A stretch of 64,000 nucleotides of DNA from contig NZ_FXAM01000001.1 of the NCBI RefSeq assembly GCF_900155475.1, positions 1,909,501-1,973,500 of the forward strand, in the 5' to 3' direction. The notes below the pieces were generated by a model. It did not search any database. It saw nothing but the letters and a program-made list of their open reading frames with translations, and was not told where the DNA came from. The DNA comes from Methylomagnum ishizawai. Its GTDB lineage: Bacteria > Pseudomonadota > Gammaproteobacteria > Methylococcales > Methylococcaceae. Below are positions 1 to 8,167 of this stretch, piece after piece; the stretch's first letter is position 1; every line of letters begins with the position of its first letter. The translations under genes were made by a program, and so were the position numbers.

Positions 1-404
1 TCCCTGGCCCGATCCAACCGGAGGGGTACTGCATAAGCGGCGGCCCGGGGACTGCCGGAAGTCCCGGAAGCGGGTGCCCCCGGATCGGAAAGGGTTCGCG
101 GAAACAAAGTGTTGAGTCCGCCTATAAGTAAGGCGTCGGTAGCGCACGCCCCGGTAGCGGTGTATCTGGCATGTTAATTGTTTGTGCCTGTGGGCTTTTT
201 CCGGCTGAATCCGGCTTGACGGTGCCGCCTGCCACGGCCGCCTAACGGTGGGACTGGGGAGATGGACGGCGGGTCGTGGATTCGGCGTGGGAGGAGGGGG
301 AAAGACCGCGGCGCTCGACCTTAGCGGGGCGCTGAGCGCCACGGACATCGCCGTATCGTGCAATACACAAAACCCACACAACACAGCGACTAGGTAAGTT
401 TATT
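1..404. other. Non-coding leader region upstream of the first secreted-protein gene
   Basis: I see no convincing gene in this stretch. It carries a 6-bp inverted repeat with a single-base loop at 328-340 (GGCGCT/AGCGCC). A loose sigma54-like -24/-12 element lies at 167-182. A purine-rich Shine-Dalgarno-like stretch (taggtaag) sits just before the ATG at 405. It probably holds the promoter of the downstream pair, but no strong sigma70 hexamer pair could be placed. Confidence 0.5.
167..182 (+). promoter_or_regulatory. Weak sigma54-like promoter candidate
   Basis: TGGCATG, a 4-base gap, then TTGTT resembles the sigma54 consensus TGGCACG-N4-TTGCW. The GG is present with the right spacing, but the conserved GC at -12 reads GT. 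It lies about 220 bases upstream of the ATG at 405. This is a weak match and could be chance. Confidence 0.2.
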
Positions 405-1553
405 ATGAAAAACAACACGAAGCTTTTCCGCGCCGCGAAAATCGCGGGCGCCATGACCGCCTTGTTCCTGGCTTCCGGCCAGGTTTCCGCCCATGTCAGC
501 TATGGCCACGCGCTGTACGACGATTCCGGTACCAACCCGGGCGGCAATGGCGGTACCGTCGCCGAGGAAACCGTCATGCATGTGGCCGCCAGTAACAAGG
601 GCACCGCTTCCTGCCAAGGCGCGGGTTGCGCTAGCGCGGTGACCAGCATCACCGCCAGCGGCAACGCCGGCTGGCTGGGAGGCCACAACGCGACATTCTG
701 GGGGAATAGCCACGACAACCGCTTCATGTGGTTCTATATCTCCAAGCCCACCGTTATCCAGTTCACCATCACCGGCAACGCCAACGCCGATTTCACCAGC
801 ACGATGCCGGGCAGCACCCTGGGCACTGTGCCTATCGACACCCTGAACCCGGCCTACAACCTGTTCTATGGCGCGGTGCCGCATCTTTCCCATGACGGTG
901 CCTACGGTGCGTTCAACACCGGCTTCGCCCAATGGTCTTCCTGGGCCCAGGCGTCCCTGCCGGCCGGCCAGAAAACCTATATCACGGGTCCGAACAAGAA
1001 GTTCCGTTTCATCGGCACGGGAGCCGTCACGTCTGAAGGCAACGCGATCTATAACCGCCCCTATACGACCGATGCCGGTTCCTTGAACTTGCCCAGCCAA
1101 GCCATCGCGGCAGGCACCACCCAGCACATGGGCACCTACGGCGGCTTCAAGACGCCGGGTACCTGCCCGAGCGGCGCGGGCGGCTTCTGGATGGCCAACA
1201 GCGTCACCCAGGTGACCTACGGCGATGGTTCCTCGCTGACCGATCACAGTGCTTGCCTGGAGTTCGTGCGCGGCGCGGCCAATACCACCGGCAACACCTT
1301 GGATTCCGGCAGGATCAAGCTGACCAAGCCGGGCGTTTATACCCTGATCGTAGGCGGTGCCAACAAGGTTGACTATACCCAGCTGTTGGCCGACGCCAAG
1401 CTGACCGGCATGGGGCCGGAAGGTTGCGCGACCGACGCCAGCGGCAATTGCCTCAACGGCAGCGCCGCCACCGCCACCGATTGGGACCGCTACAAGAATG
1501 TGGACCGCAGGGCGCGTAGTTTCACCATCCAGTTCAGCGGCACCCCCAAGTAA
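405..1553 (+). CDS. Secreted protein of unknown function, predicted mature N-terminal histidine
   Basis: This 382-residue protein has a clear Sec signal peptide: basic start, hydrophobic core, then GQVSA before HV. Cleavage after Ala29 would leave His30 as the first mature residue. The body is rich in Gly, Ser, Thr and Asn. It has cysteines in pairs (CQGAGC near residue 65; CATDASGNC near the end) that could form disulfides. A stretch with NPAYNLFYGAVPHLSHDG matches a similar stretch (DPAFSLYSGLLPLLAHDD) in the next gene, so the two look like divergent paralogues. There is no C-terminal anchor. I do not recognise a named family. An N-terminal His occurs in copper 'histidine brace' proteins such as CopC and LPMOs, but that link is only a suggestion. 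Confidence 0.75.
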   Translation: MKNNTKLFRAAKIAGAMTALFLASGQVSAHVSYGHALYDDSGTNPGGNGGTVAEETVMHVAASNKGTASCQGAGCASAVTSITASGNAGWLGGHNATFWGNSHDNRFMWFYISKPTVIQFTITGNANADFTSTMPGSTLGTVPIDTLNPAYNLFYGAVPHLSHDGAYGAFNTGFAQWSSWAQASLPAGQKTYITGPNKKFRFIGTGAVTSEGNAIYNRPYTTDAGSLNLPSQAIAAGTTQHMGTYGGFKTPGTCPSGAGGFWMANSVTQVTYGDGSSLTDHSACLEFVRGAANTTGNTLDSGRIKLTKPGVYTLIVGGANKVDYTQLLADAKLTGMGPEGCATDASGNCLNGSAATATDWDRYKNVDRRARSFTIQFSGTPK

Positions 1554-1599
1554 GTCTGGTTCGGGGCGGGTCCGCACCGCCCGGCCAGTGCTAGACATC

Positions 1600-1627
1600 A
1601 TCGCCGCGGCGTCCGCGCCGCGGCGAT
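1600..1627. repeat. Perfect 12-bp inverted repeat between the two secreted-protein genes
   Basis: ATCGCCGCGGCG, a 4-base loop (TCCG), then CGCCGCGGCGAT forms a perfect, very GC-rich stem. It lies in the 102-base gap between the two paralogous genes. No T-run follows it, so it is not a classic intrinsic terminator. It could be an mRNA-processing or stabilising hairpin that sets different expression of the two genes. Confidence 0.6.
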
Positions 1628-1655
1628 TGCTGATCATCGACAGGGAGCGCCCGTC

Positions 1656-4043
1656 ATGAAACAACCCCTATTCCCACGCGCCCGGCTTGCCGCCTGGGGT
1701 GCCGTCCTCTGCTGCCTGGGCGGGACCGCCTCGGCCCATGTCGCCAACAACGATATCACCACCACCGGCAAGGCGGACAACGGCAATTTCCACCGTTATG
1801 GCTGGATCGATGGCACCAACGCCACCTTGGGTGATAGCCACCATATCGCCGAGGGCAATTTCTTCACCTTCCATTTGAACGTGCCTTCGTTCGTGGATAT
1901 CGGTTTCGCCGAGATTTCCGGGAACGGCGGCACGGTGACCACCAGTGGTGGTCTGGACCCGGCATTTTCCCTGTATTCGGGCTTGCTGCCGCTGTTGGCG
2001 CATGACGACACGCCCTACGATCCCATGTTCGGCAACACGGTCGATCTGGCACCGGCGGGCCATATCTATCTACCGCATGACGGCTATCGGGATACGGTCA
2101 ATTTCTCGGCCACGGGCGGGAAGCCCTATACCGGCCAGTTCGACGCGCTGGGCGATTGGAGCATGGCCAACGAGGATGCCATACCGGGCGACCCTGGCAG
2201 CCTCGATGGCAATTGGGCCAAGATCAAATACCTGACCCACGTCAACGCCAACGTCACCACGCTCGGAGCCAATCTGATGCCGAGCGGGGCGGTGAACGAC
2301 GCTCCCGAATTCCTAACCCATTACCCCTTGCCCGCGGGCGACTACACCATCGCCGCCGGCGGGGCCGCCTGCGACAACCCAAGCATCGCGGCCTGCACCA
2401 ATCCCAACTTGTGGGGCCGGGTCACGTTCAGCGCCACTGCCAATATCACGCCCAGTTTCACCGGCGGCAAGACCGCCTTGACGATACCGGTCAATATCGC
2501 CGGGGCCAACCTCAAGCCCAACTTGCGGGCCAGCGACACCGACACCGGCCAGACCGAAACCTGGACCCAGGCTACCGCCCCGGCCCATGGCAAGTTGAGC
2601 TTTTCCGGGGCCACGGCGGCTTCGGGCAGCGCCAATATCACCTCCGGCGGCACGATCACCTATAAGCCCACGGCCAATTATTCCGGCGCGGATAGCTTCG
2701 CCGTGCGGGTGGGCGACGGCCTGTCCAGTTCAGTGCGTACCTTCAGTGTCACCGTCAAGCCCAATACCGCGCCTAGCTATACCGGCAAGGTCACGGCTTT
2801 GAATCTGGTGCAGAACTACGGCTCCAACCTAAAAGCCCTGTTGACGGTCAGCGATATCGATGCCGGCCAGACCGAAACCTGGAGCCAGAACACGGCACCC
2901 CAGCACGGCAGCTTGACCTTCACCAACGCCAAAGCCGATTCCGGCTCCACCGCGATCAATCTGGTGGGATCGGTGGTTTACCAACCCGCCGCCAATTACA
3001 CCGGCGCGGATAGTTTCGCCATCCGGGTCGGCGACGGCATGGCGACCACGGTGCGGAATTTCACCGTGACGGTGGGGGCGAACACCGCGCCCAGCTTCAC
3101 CGGCACCACTACCGCGCTGACCCTGGCCCAGAACGTGGCTTCCAACCTGCGGCCTTATCTCACGGTCGGCGATACCGACAACGCCCAGATCGAAACCTGG
3201 AGCCAGCAGACCGCCCCGGCCCATGGCAAGCTGACCTTCAGTAATGCCACGGCTTGGTCCGGTTCCACCAACATCACCTCCGGCGGCACCATCGCGTATA
3301 CCCCGACCACGGGTTATAGCGGTCCCGATAGTTTCGCGGTCAGGGTGAGCGATGGCATTGCCACCGCCGTCCGTACCCTCACTGTGACGGTGCAGCCTAA
3401 TACCGCGCCCAGCTTCGTGGGCACCACCACCGCCCTCAAGATCGTCCAGAACAGCGCGGCGGTAAATATCAAACCGGTCCTGAACGTCAGCGACACTAAC
3501 CACGGCCAGACCCTGACCTGGAAACAGGCGGTCGCGCCCGCCCATGGCGGCTTGGTGTTCACCAGCGCCACGGCCACCAGTGGCGGTACCAATATCGGTC
3601 CTGGCGGCACCATCACCTATAAGCCCACGGCGGGGTATAGCGGTGCGGATAGCTTCACCGTGCAGGTCAGCGACGGCGTCGCCAGCGCCAACCGTCTGTT
3701 CACCGTGACCGTCGGCCCGAACGTGGTCCCGAGCTTCGCGACCCCGACCAACACCCTGAACGTGGCCAAGAACGGCGCGGCGGTGAATCTGAAGCCGAGA
3801 CTATCGATCAGCGATATCGACCTGGGCCAGACTGAAACCTGGAGCGTCGCCACCGCGCCCGCTAACGGAACCCTGGTCGTCACCGGGGGCACGGCGGCTT
3901 CCGGTTCCACCGGCATCACGCCGGGCGGCACCTTCACCTACCAGCCCAAGGCCAACTGGACCGGCTCGGAAACCTTCAAGATCAAAGTCACCGATAGCCT
4001 CGGGGGCACCGCGACCAGCAGTTTCACCATGAACGTGAAATAA
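1656..4043 (+). CDS. Secreted repeat protein: unknown N-terminal domain plus five cadherin/Ig-like repeats
   Basis: This 795-residue protein has a signal peptide ending GGTASA, so the mature chain would start at His28, as in the upstream gene. Residues 28-264 resemble the upstream protein in part (DPAFSLYSGLLPLLAHDD). Residues from about 266 to the end are five tandem repeats of about 106 residues, starting near 266, 373, 479, 585 and 692. Each runs from a PSFTG-like start, through QTETW and the APAHGKL type, to GADSFAVRVGDG. This is the pattern of bacterial Ig/cadherin-like tandem domains found in adhesins and matrix proteins. No membrane anchor or sorting signal is visible. It is probably a released or surface-bound structural or binding protein, co-transcribed with its neighbour. 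The ligand is unknown. Confidence 0.75.
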   Translation: MKQPLFPRARLAAWGAVLCCLGGTASAHVANNDITTTGKADNGNFHRYGWIDGTNATLGDSHHIAEGNFFTFHLNVPSFVDIGFAEISGNGGTVTTSGGLDPAFSLYSGLLPLLAHDDTPYDPMFGNTVDLAPAGHIYLPHDGYRDTVNFSATGGKPYTGQFDALGDWSMANEDAIPGDPGSLDGNWAKIKYLTHVNANVTTLGANLMPSGAVNDAPEFLTHYPLPAGDYTIAAGGAACDNPSIAACTNPNLWGRVTFSATANITPSFTGGKTALTIPVNIAGANLKPNLRASDTDTGQTETWTQATAPAHGKLSFSGATAASGSANITSGGTITYKPTANYSGADSFAVRVGDGLSSSVRTFSVTVKPNTAPSYTGKVTALNLVQNYGSNLKALLTVSDIDAGQTETWSQNTAPQHGSLTFTNAKADSGSTAINLVGSVVYQPAANYTGADSFAIRVGDGMATTVRNFTVTVGANTAPSFTGTTTALTLAQNVASNLRPYLTVGDTDNAQIETWSQQTAPAHGKLTFSNATAWSGSTNITSGGTIAYTPTTGYSGPDSFAVRVSDGIATAVRTLTVTVQPNTAPSFVGTTTALKIVQNSAAVNIKPVLNVSDTNHGQTLTWKQAVAPAHGGLVFTSATATSGGTNIGPGGTITYKPTAGYSGADSFTVQVSDGVASANRLFTVTVGPNVVPSFATPTNTLNVAKNGAAVNLKPRLSISDIDLGQTETWSVATAPANGTLVVTGGTAASGSTGITPGGTFTYQPKANWTGSETFKIKVTDSLGGTATSSFTMNVK

Positions 4044-4115
4044 GCCGGGACGGGGTCGGCAGCCAGTACCGGCCCTGGCGGACGGCTTCCCCTAAGCGAT
4101 TCGATTTTCCTGTAT

Positions 4116-4155
4116 CCCCCAGGTCCGGCGCGAACAGCGGGCCTGGGGGTTTTTT
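4116..4155 (+). terminator. Intrinsic terminator after the secreted-protein pair
   Basis: CCCCCAGG and CCTGGGGG pair around an 18-base loop and are followed at once by six T residues. It lies 72 bases after the stop codon of the repeat protein and before the next gene, so it closes the two-gene unit. Confidence 0.85.
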
Positions 4156-4177
4156 ATGATTTTCCCGCGAGTCCCGC

Positions 4178-5719
4178 ATGAACAAGCCCTCCACCCCCGG
4201 CGGCACCTGGCCGCTCTACCTGACCGTCACCCTCAGCGGGGCGGCGGTGATGATCCTGGAATTGCTCGGTACCCGCATCATTGGGCCGTTCTACGGGGTT
4301 AGCCTGTATGTCTGGTCCGCGCTGATCGCCGTGACCCTGATCGCCCTGGCCCTGGGTTATTACCTGGGTGGACACATCGCCGACCGCCATCCGGGGTTCC
4401 GCTTGGAGCATGTGTTGCTGGCGGGGGCGCTGGCCACGGTGGCGATCCCCTACGCCGACGGCCCGGTGCTGGCCTTCACCGATCCCTTGGGCATCCGGGT
4501 CGGGGCGTTCGCCAGCGCCTTGTTATTGTTCACGCCGTCCCTGACCTTGCTGGCGATGGTCGGGCCTTACGCCATCAAGCGGGCCACCCGCGACCTGGAC
4601 CGTGTCGGCGCGGCGGTGGGTTCGGTGTATGCCGTCAGCACCTTGGGCAGCGTGGCGGGAACCTTGTTGCTGGGGTTCTACCTGCTACCGCGTTTCGGCA
4701 CCCGCGCCATCCTGTTCAGCCTGGGCGTGGCCTTGGTGGCCTGGGCCTTGCTGTTGGCCTGGACCGGACGGCGCGAGCGGGCGGTCGCCGGGGCGTCCGG
4801 GTGGGTGTGGCTGGTCGGGTTGGCGGTGGGTTTATTGTCGGTGGCGGGTTACGCCCAACCCTTGCGGCAGACGCCCGGTTTTGGCCTGTTGCACGAGGCC
4901 GAGAGCATCTACGGTTGGGTGCGGGTGGTGGAGGACGAGAACAACGGCTATCGCCTGTTGCTGTCGGATTCCTCGGTGCTGAGCGCGGTGGAGACCAAGA
5001 CGGGCCGGAGCCTTTTGAATTACCAGACCTTTTTCCGCTGGATTCCCTTGTTCCGGCCCGAGGCCCGTCACGCGCTGTTGATCGGACTGGGCGGCGGCCA
5101 TGTCGCCCGCGATTTGAACGCGGCGGGCATCACCACCGACACCATCGAGATCGACCCGGAAGTCGCCCAGGCGGCGCGGGATTATTTCGGATTCCAGCCG
5201 GTGGGGAAGTTCATCGTCGGCGACGCCCGTTTCGAGATCAAGCGGCTGGGCGATCAGCGCTATGATTTCATCATGCACGATTGCTTCACCGGCGGTTCCG
5301 AGCCCACCCATCTGCTGAGCCGGGAAATGCTGGGCGAGCTGCGCGGGCTATTGGGCGAAGGCGGCGTGCTGGCGGTGAACTATGTCGGCTTCCGCAGCGG
5401 CGAGGGTTCGGAGGCGGTGGCTTCGGTTTATCGCACGCTCAAGACCTTGTTCCCGCAGATACGGGTTTTCACCACCGAGAAAGAGGATTTCACCGATTTC
5501 ATCTTCCTGGCTTCCGACCGCCCGTTGGAGGTCGATACCCACAGCCAGGACCGGCGCATCCAGATATTGTTGGAACATGAATACCGCGTGCCGGAAACCC
5601 CCCCCGGCATCGTCATCACCGACGATTACAACCCGATGGAAAGCTTGCAGGTGCGCAAGGCCGAGACCTACCGTAAGGTCTTCATGGAGCGGATCGCCTA
5701 CGATTTGTTGCTGCGTTGA
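4178..5719 (+). CDS. Membrane protein fused to a spermidine-synthase-like methyltransferase-fold domain
   Basis: This protein has 513 residues. The first ~220 contain about seven hydrophobic segments of the type seen in 'fused MFS/spermidine synthase' proteins (AAVMILELLGTRIIGPFYG at the start is characteristic). After residue ~230 comes a soluble Rossmann domain. It has a nucleotide-binding loop LLIGLGGGH near residue 300, an acidic residue at the next strand end (TIEIDPEV), and the SpeE-like stretch IMHDCFTGGSEPTHLL. Family members bind a decarboxylated SAM-type or related substrate, but most of these fusions have no proven reaction. The gene stands alone after a terminator. Polyamine synthesis itself should not be assumed. 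Confidence 0.8.
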   Translation: MNKPSTPGGTWPLYLTVTLSGAAVMILELLGTRIIGPFYGVSLYVWSALIAVTLIALALGYYLGGHIADRHPGFRLEHVLLAGALATVAIPYADGPVLAFTDPLGIRVGAFASALLLFTPSLTLLAMVGPYAIKRATRDLDRVGAAVGSVYAVSTLGSVAGTLLLGFYLLPRFGTRAILFSLGVALVAWALLLAWTGRRERAVAGASGWVWLVGLAVGLLSVAGYAQPLRQTPGFGLLHEAESIYGWVRVVEDENNGYRLLLSDSSVLSAVETKTGRSLLNYQTFFRWIPLFRPEARHALLIGLGGGHVARDLNAAGITTDTIEIDPEVAQAARDYFGFQPVGKFIVGDARFEIKRLGDQRYDFIMHDCFTGGSEPTHLLSREMLGELRGLLGEGGVLAVNYVGFRSGEGSEAVASVYRTLKTLFPQIRVFTTEKEDFTDFIFLASDRPLEVDTHSQDRRIQILLEHEYRVPETPPGIVITDDYNPMESLQVRKAETYRKVFMERIAYDLLLR

Positions 5720-5851
5720 GAGGTTTGCACGGTCGGATCGGGTGGAATCCCGATCAAGTCTCACCTTGGCCGGGGGCGCTTGCCTATAGTGGAGGATCAG
5801 TTTGGGCCGGTACCCATGTTGGGGCGGCCCCCTCATCCACGGAGCCACCCC

Positions 5852-6862
5852 ATGCCGATCAGACCCCATGCCCTCCTCGGTTGCGCCTTGTCCCTGGCGC
5901 TCGCGTCCGCCGCCACCGCCGCCCCGCTGTTCAGTCCGTACAAGGACATCGCCATCTCCATGAACTGGAACAACAACGTCATGTCCAGCAACGTGAGCGG
6001 CGTGTTCCAGCCGCTGTTGAGCGTCTTGCCGCCACGGGTGCCCGCCGTCACCTGGGCTTTCGCCACCGGGGAATGCGGCGCGGAAACCTGGGCGGGACTC
6101 GACCCCGACGCCCTCGCCCAGGCCAATGTGCCCTTGTTCGTCAAGCGCAAAGTGGGCTATATCATTTCCACCGGCGGCGCGGCGGGCAAGTTCACCTGTT
6201 CCAGCGCCGCCGGGATGCGGGCTTTCATCGACCGTTACGCCTCGCCCCGCTTGCTGGGCCTGGATTTCGATATCGAAGCCGGCCAGAGCGCCGCCGAGAT
6301 CAACAGCCTGGTGGACCAACTCGCCGCCGTGCAGGCCGATTATCCGGGATTGCGCTATAGCTTCACCCTCGCCACCCTGGGTTCGTCCACCGGCCAGGTG
6401 TCGAGCCTGCCCTATGGCGATTTGAACATCACCGGCTATACCGTGATCCAGGCCATCCAACGCGCCGGACTCGCCAATTACACCCTCAACCTGATGGTCA
6501 TGGATTACGGCGGTCCGTCGCCCTGGGTCTGCGTGGTCGCCAAGGGGCATTGCGACATGGGACGGACGGCCATCCAGGCCGCCCAGAACCTGAACGCCAA
6601 GTTCGGCATCCCCTACGCCCAGATCGAATTGACGCCGATGATCGGCAGGAACGACGTGGTGGACGAGGTGTTCTCGCTCAAGGATGCCAACACCATGATC
6701 GGCTGGGCCAAGGCCAACGGTTTGGCCGGGGTGCATTTCTGGTCGTTCGACCGCGATACGCCGTGTGCCTTGCCCTATGCCTCGGCGACTTGCAGTTCCG
6801 TGGCGGATGTGCCCGCCTTGGCCTACACCAAGCGCTTCCGCAACCAAGTCGCGGCCCCGTGA
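5852..6862 (+). CDS. Secreted GH18-family (chitinase-like) glycoside hydrolase
   Basis: The start at 5852 gives a 336-residue protein with a signal peptide (hydrophobic run ending SAATAA) and a GGAG ribosome site; an upstream ATG at 5780 would only add a non-signal leader. The GH18 catalytic strand appears as LGLDFDIEAG, with D138, D140 and the proposed acid E142. The first Asp of the usual DxxDxDxE is replaced by Leu. Later family features are MVMDYGG and GVHFWSFDRDTPC, typical of the last barrel strands of bacterial ChiC-like enzymes. It probably acts outside the cytoplasm on chitin or another N-acetylglucosamine polymer. No carbohydrate-binding module is attached. Confidence 0.8.
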   Translation: MPIRPHALLGCALSLALASAATAAPLFSPYKDIAISMNWNNNVMSSNVSGVFQPLLSVLPPRVPAVTWAFATGECGAETWAGLDPDALAQANVPLFVKRKVGYIISTGGAAGKFTCSSAAGMRAFIDRYASPRLLGLDFDIEAGQSAAEINSLVDQLAAVQADYPGLRYSFTLATLGSSTGQVSSLPYGDLNITGYTVIQAIQRAGLANYTLNLMVMDYGGPSPWVCVVAKGHCDMGRTAIQAAQNLNAKFGIPYAQIELTPMIGRNDVVDEVFSLKDANTMIGWAKANGLAGVHFWSFDRDTPCALPYASATCSSVADVPALAYTKRFRNQVAAP

Positions 6863-6880
6863 GGGCGGATGTCCGGGGCG

Positions 6881-6900
6881 CGGGCGGATCGCTCCGCCCG
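6881..6900. terminator. Bidirectional hairpin between convergent genes
   Basis: CGGGCGGA and TCCGCCCG form a perfect 8-bp stem with a TCGC loop in the 47-base gap between the GH18 gene and the convergent P450 gene. There is no T-run on either side. It is terminator-like by position rather than a proven intrinsic terminator. Confidence 0.4.
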
Positions 6901-6909
6901 GTTCCGGCG

Positions 6910-8109
6910 TCACCACACCGCTTCCAACCGCTCCAAGCCCCGGATGGTCAACGAAGATTTCCAGCGGGGCCGGTCGCCGTCCGGTAATTCCAGCCCCGGC
7001 AAACGCCGGAACAACACCGCGAGCGCGGTTTCCAGTTCGATCCGGGCCAGCCGTGCTCCCAGGCAATAATGCACCCCGCCGCCGAAGGACAGGGGATTCG
7101 CCGCGCCTGGACGGTCGATACGGAAGGCGTCGGGCTCGGGGAAAGCCGCCGGGTCGCGGTTGGCCGCACCCAGGCCGACGTAGAGGGTTTCGCCCCGCCG
7201 CACGCCGACGCCGCCCAGCGCCACGTCTTCCAGTGCGGCGCGGGCGGCGATCTGCACGGCGGGTTCGTAGCGCAAGGCTTCGTTGACGGCTTGCGGAAGT
7301 AGGTCGGGCCGGGATTGGAGCCGGGCGAGTTGGTCCGGGTGGCGGTGGAGGGACAACAGCGTGTTGCCCAGCATATTGGCCGTGGTTTCATGCCCGGCCA
7401 CGAACAGCAGCGTGATATTGGCGACGATCTCGTCCTCGCTCAAACGTTGGTCGCCGTCTTCGGCCCGCAGCAGCAGCGAGATCAAATCGTCCCCCGGCGC
7501 TTGGCGCCGCGCCCGGCAGACCGCGCGGAAATAGCCATCGAACATCCGGGCCGCGTGGTTGGCGGCGTCGATGTCGGCGCGGGCCAGCCGGGACATCTCG
7601 AACACGCGGGCCAGGGCTTGGGTTTCGCGTTGGAATTCCAGGTTGTCCTCCAGGCGCAAACCCAGCATGGCGCAAATCACCCGCACCGGCAGCGGATAGG
7701 CCAAGGCCGCCATCAGATCGGCCCGGCCCTGGCCGATAAAACCCTCCACCAGGGTTTCCGCCACGTCCAGGGCCAAGCGCCGCAATTCCGCCGCCTGCTT
7801 CACCCCGAATGCCTTGCCGACCAAGGCCCGCAACCGGAGATGCTCGGGCGGGTTCATCACCAGCATGAAGCGGTTGACCACCTGGAACACCGGCTCCTCC
7901 ACTGCGTCCGGGCCGTAGCGCCGCGCCACGGTGGACAAATAATCCTTGGCGAAACGTGGGTCGCGCAGGATGCGGTCGGCCTCGGCGTGGCGGGTCACCA
8001 GCCAGGCACCGGGTTGCAAGGGGAACAGGGGCGCGGTTTCGCGCAGGTGCCGGAAGGTGGGATAGGGATCGGCGAGGAATTCCGGGCTGTGCAAATCGAT
8101 GGATGACAT
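6910..8109 (-). CDS. Cytochrome P450
   Basis: This 399-residue soluble bacterial P450 has the I-helix oxygen-binding motif AGHETT. The haem loop is FGGGVHYCLGARLARIE, with the thiolate ligand Cys349. The ExxR-type helix region precedes it. It has no membrane anchor, so it needs a ferredoxin or flavoprotein electron donor; none of the ferredoxin type is adjacent. It is the last gene of a minus-strand unit after an AlkB-type oxygenase and a flavoprotein, 58 bases downstream of the latter. The substrate cannot be read from sequence. The context suggests oxidation of a lipid or small natural product. Confidence 0.92.
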   Translation of the reverse strand: MSSIDLHSPEFLADPYPTFRHLRETAPLFPLQPGAWLVTRHAEADRILRDPRFAKDYLSTVARRYGPDAVEEPVFQVVNRFMLVMNPPEHLRLRALVGKAFGVKQAAELRRLALDVAETLVEGFIGQGRADLMAALAYPLPVRVICAMLGLRLEDNLEFQRETQALARVFEMSRLARADIDAANHAARMFDGYFRAVCRARRQAPGDDLISLLLRAEDGDQRLSEDEIVANITLLFVAGHETTANMLGNTLLSLHRHPDQLARLQSRPDLLPQAVNEALRYEPAVQIAARAALEDVALGGVGVRRGETLYVGLGAANRDPAAFPEPDAFRIDRPGAANPLSFGGGVHYCLGARLARIELETALAVLFRRLPGLELPDGDRPRWKSSLTIRGLERLEAVW

Positions 8110-8167
8110 GGCGGGCCGCTCCGGGTGGGCAGGATGGAAGCGGCGGACTATACCCCAACCGCGCCGG

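Noticed and set aside
390..1664. A 424-codon minus-strand frame opposite the first secreted protein
   Set aside because: The plus-strand product has a signal peptide and a paralogue next door; the antisense product is low-complexity Gly/Ala/Arg without motifs.
5780..5851. Earlier start for the GH18 protein
   Set aside because: It adds a 24-residue leader that would bury the signal peptide; the ATG at 5852 gives a standard one.
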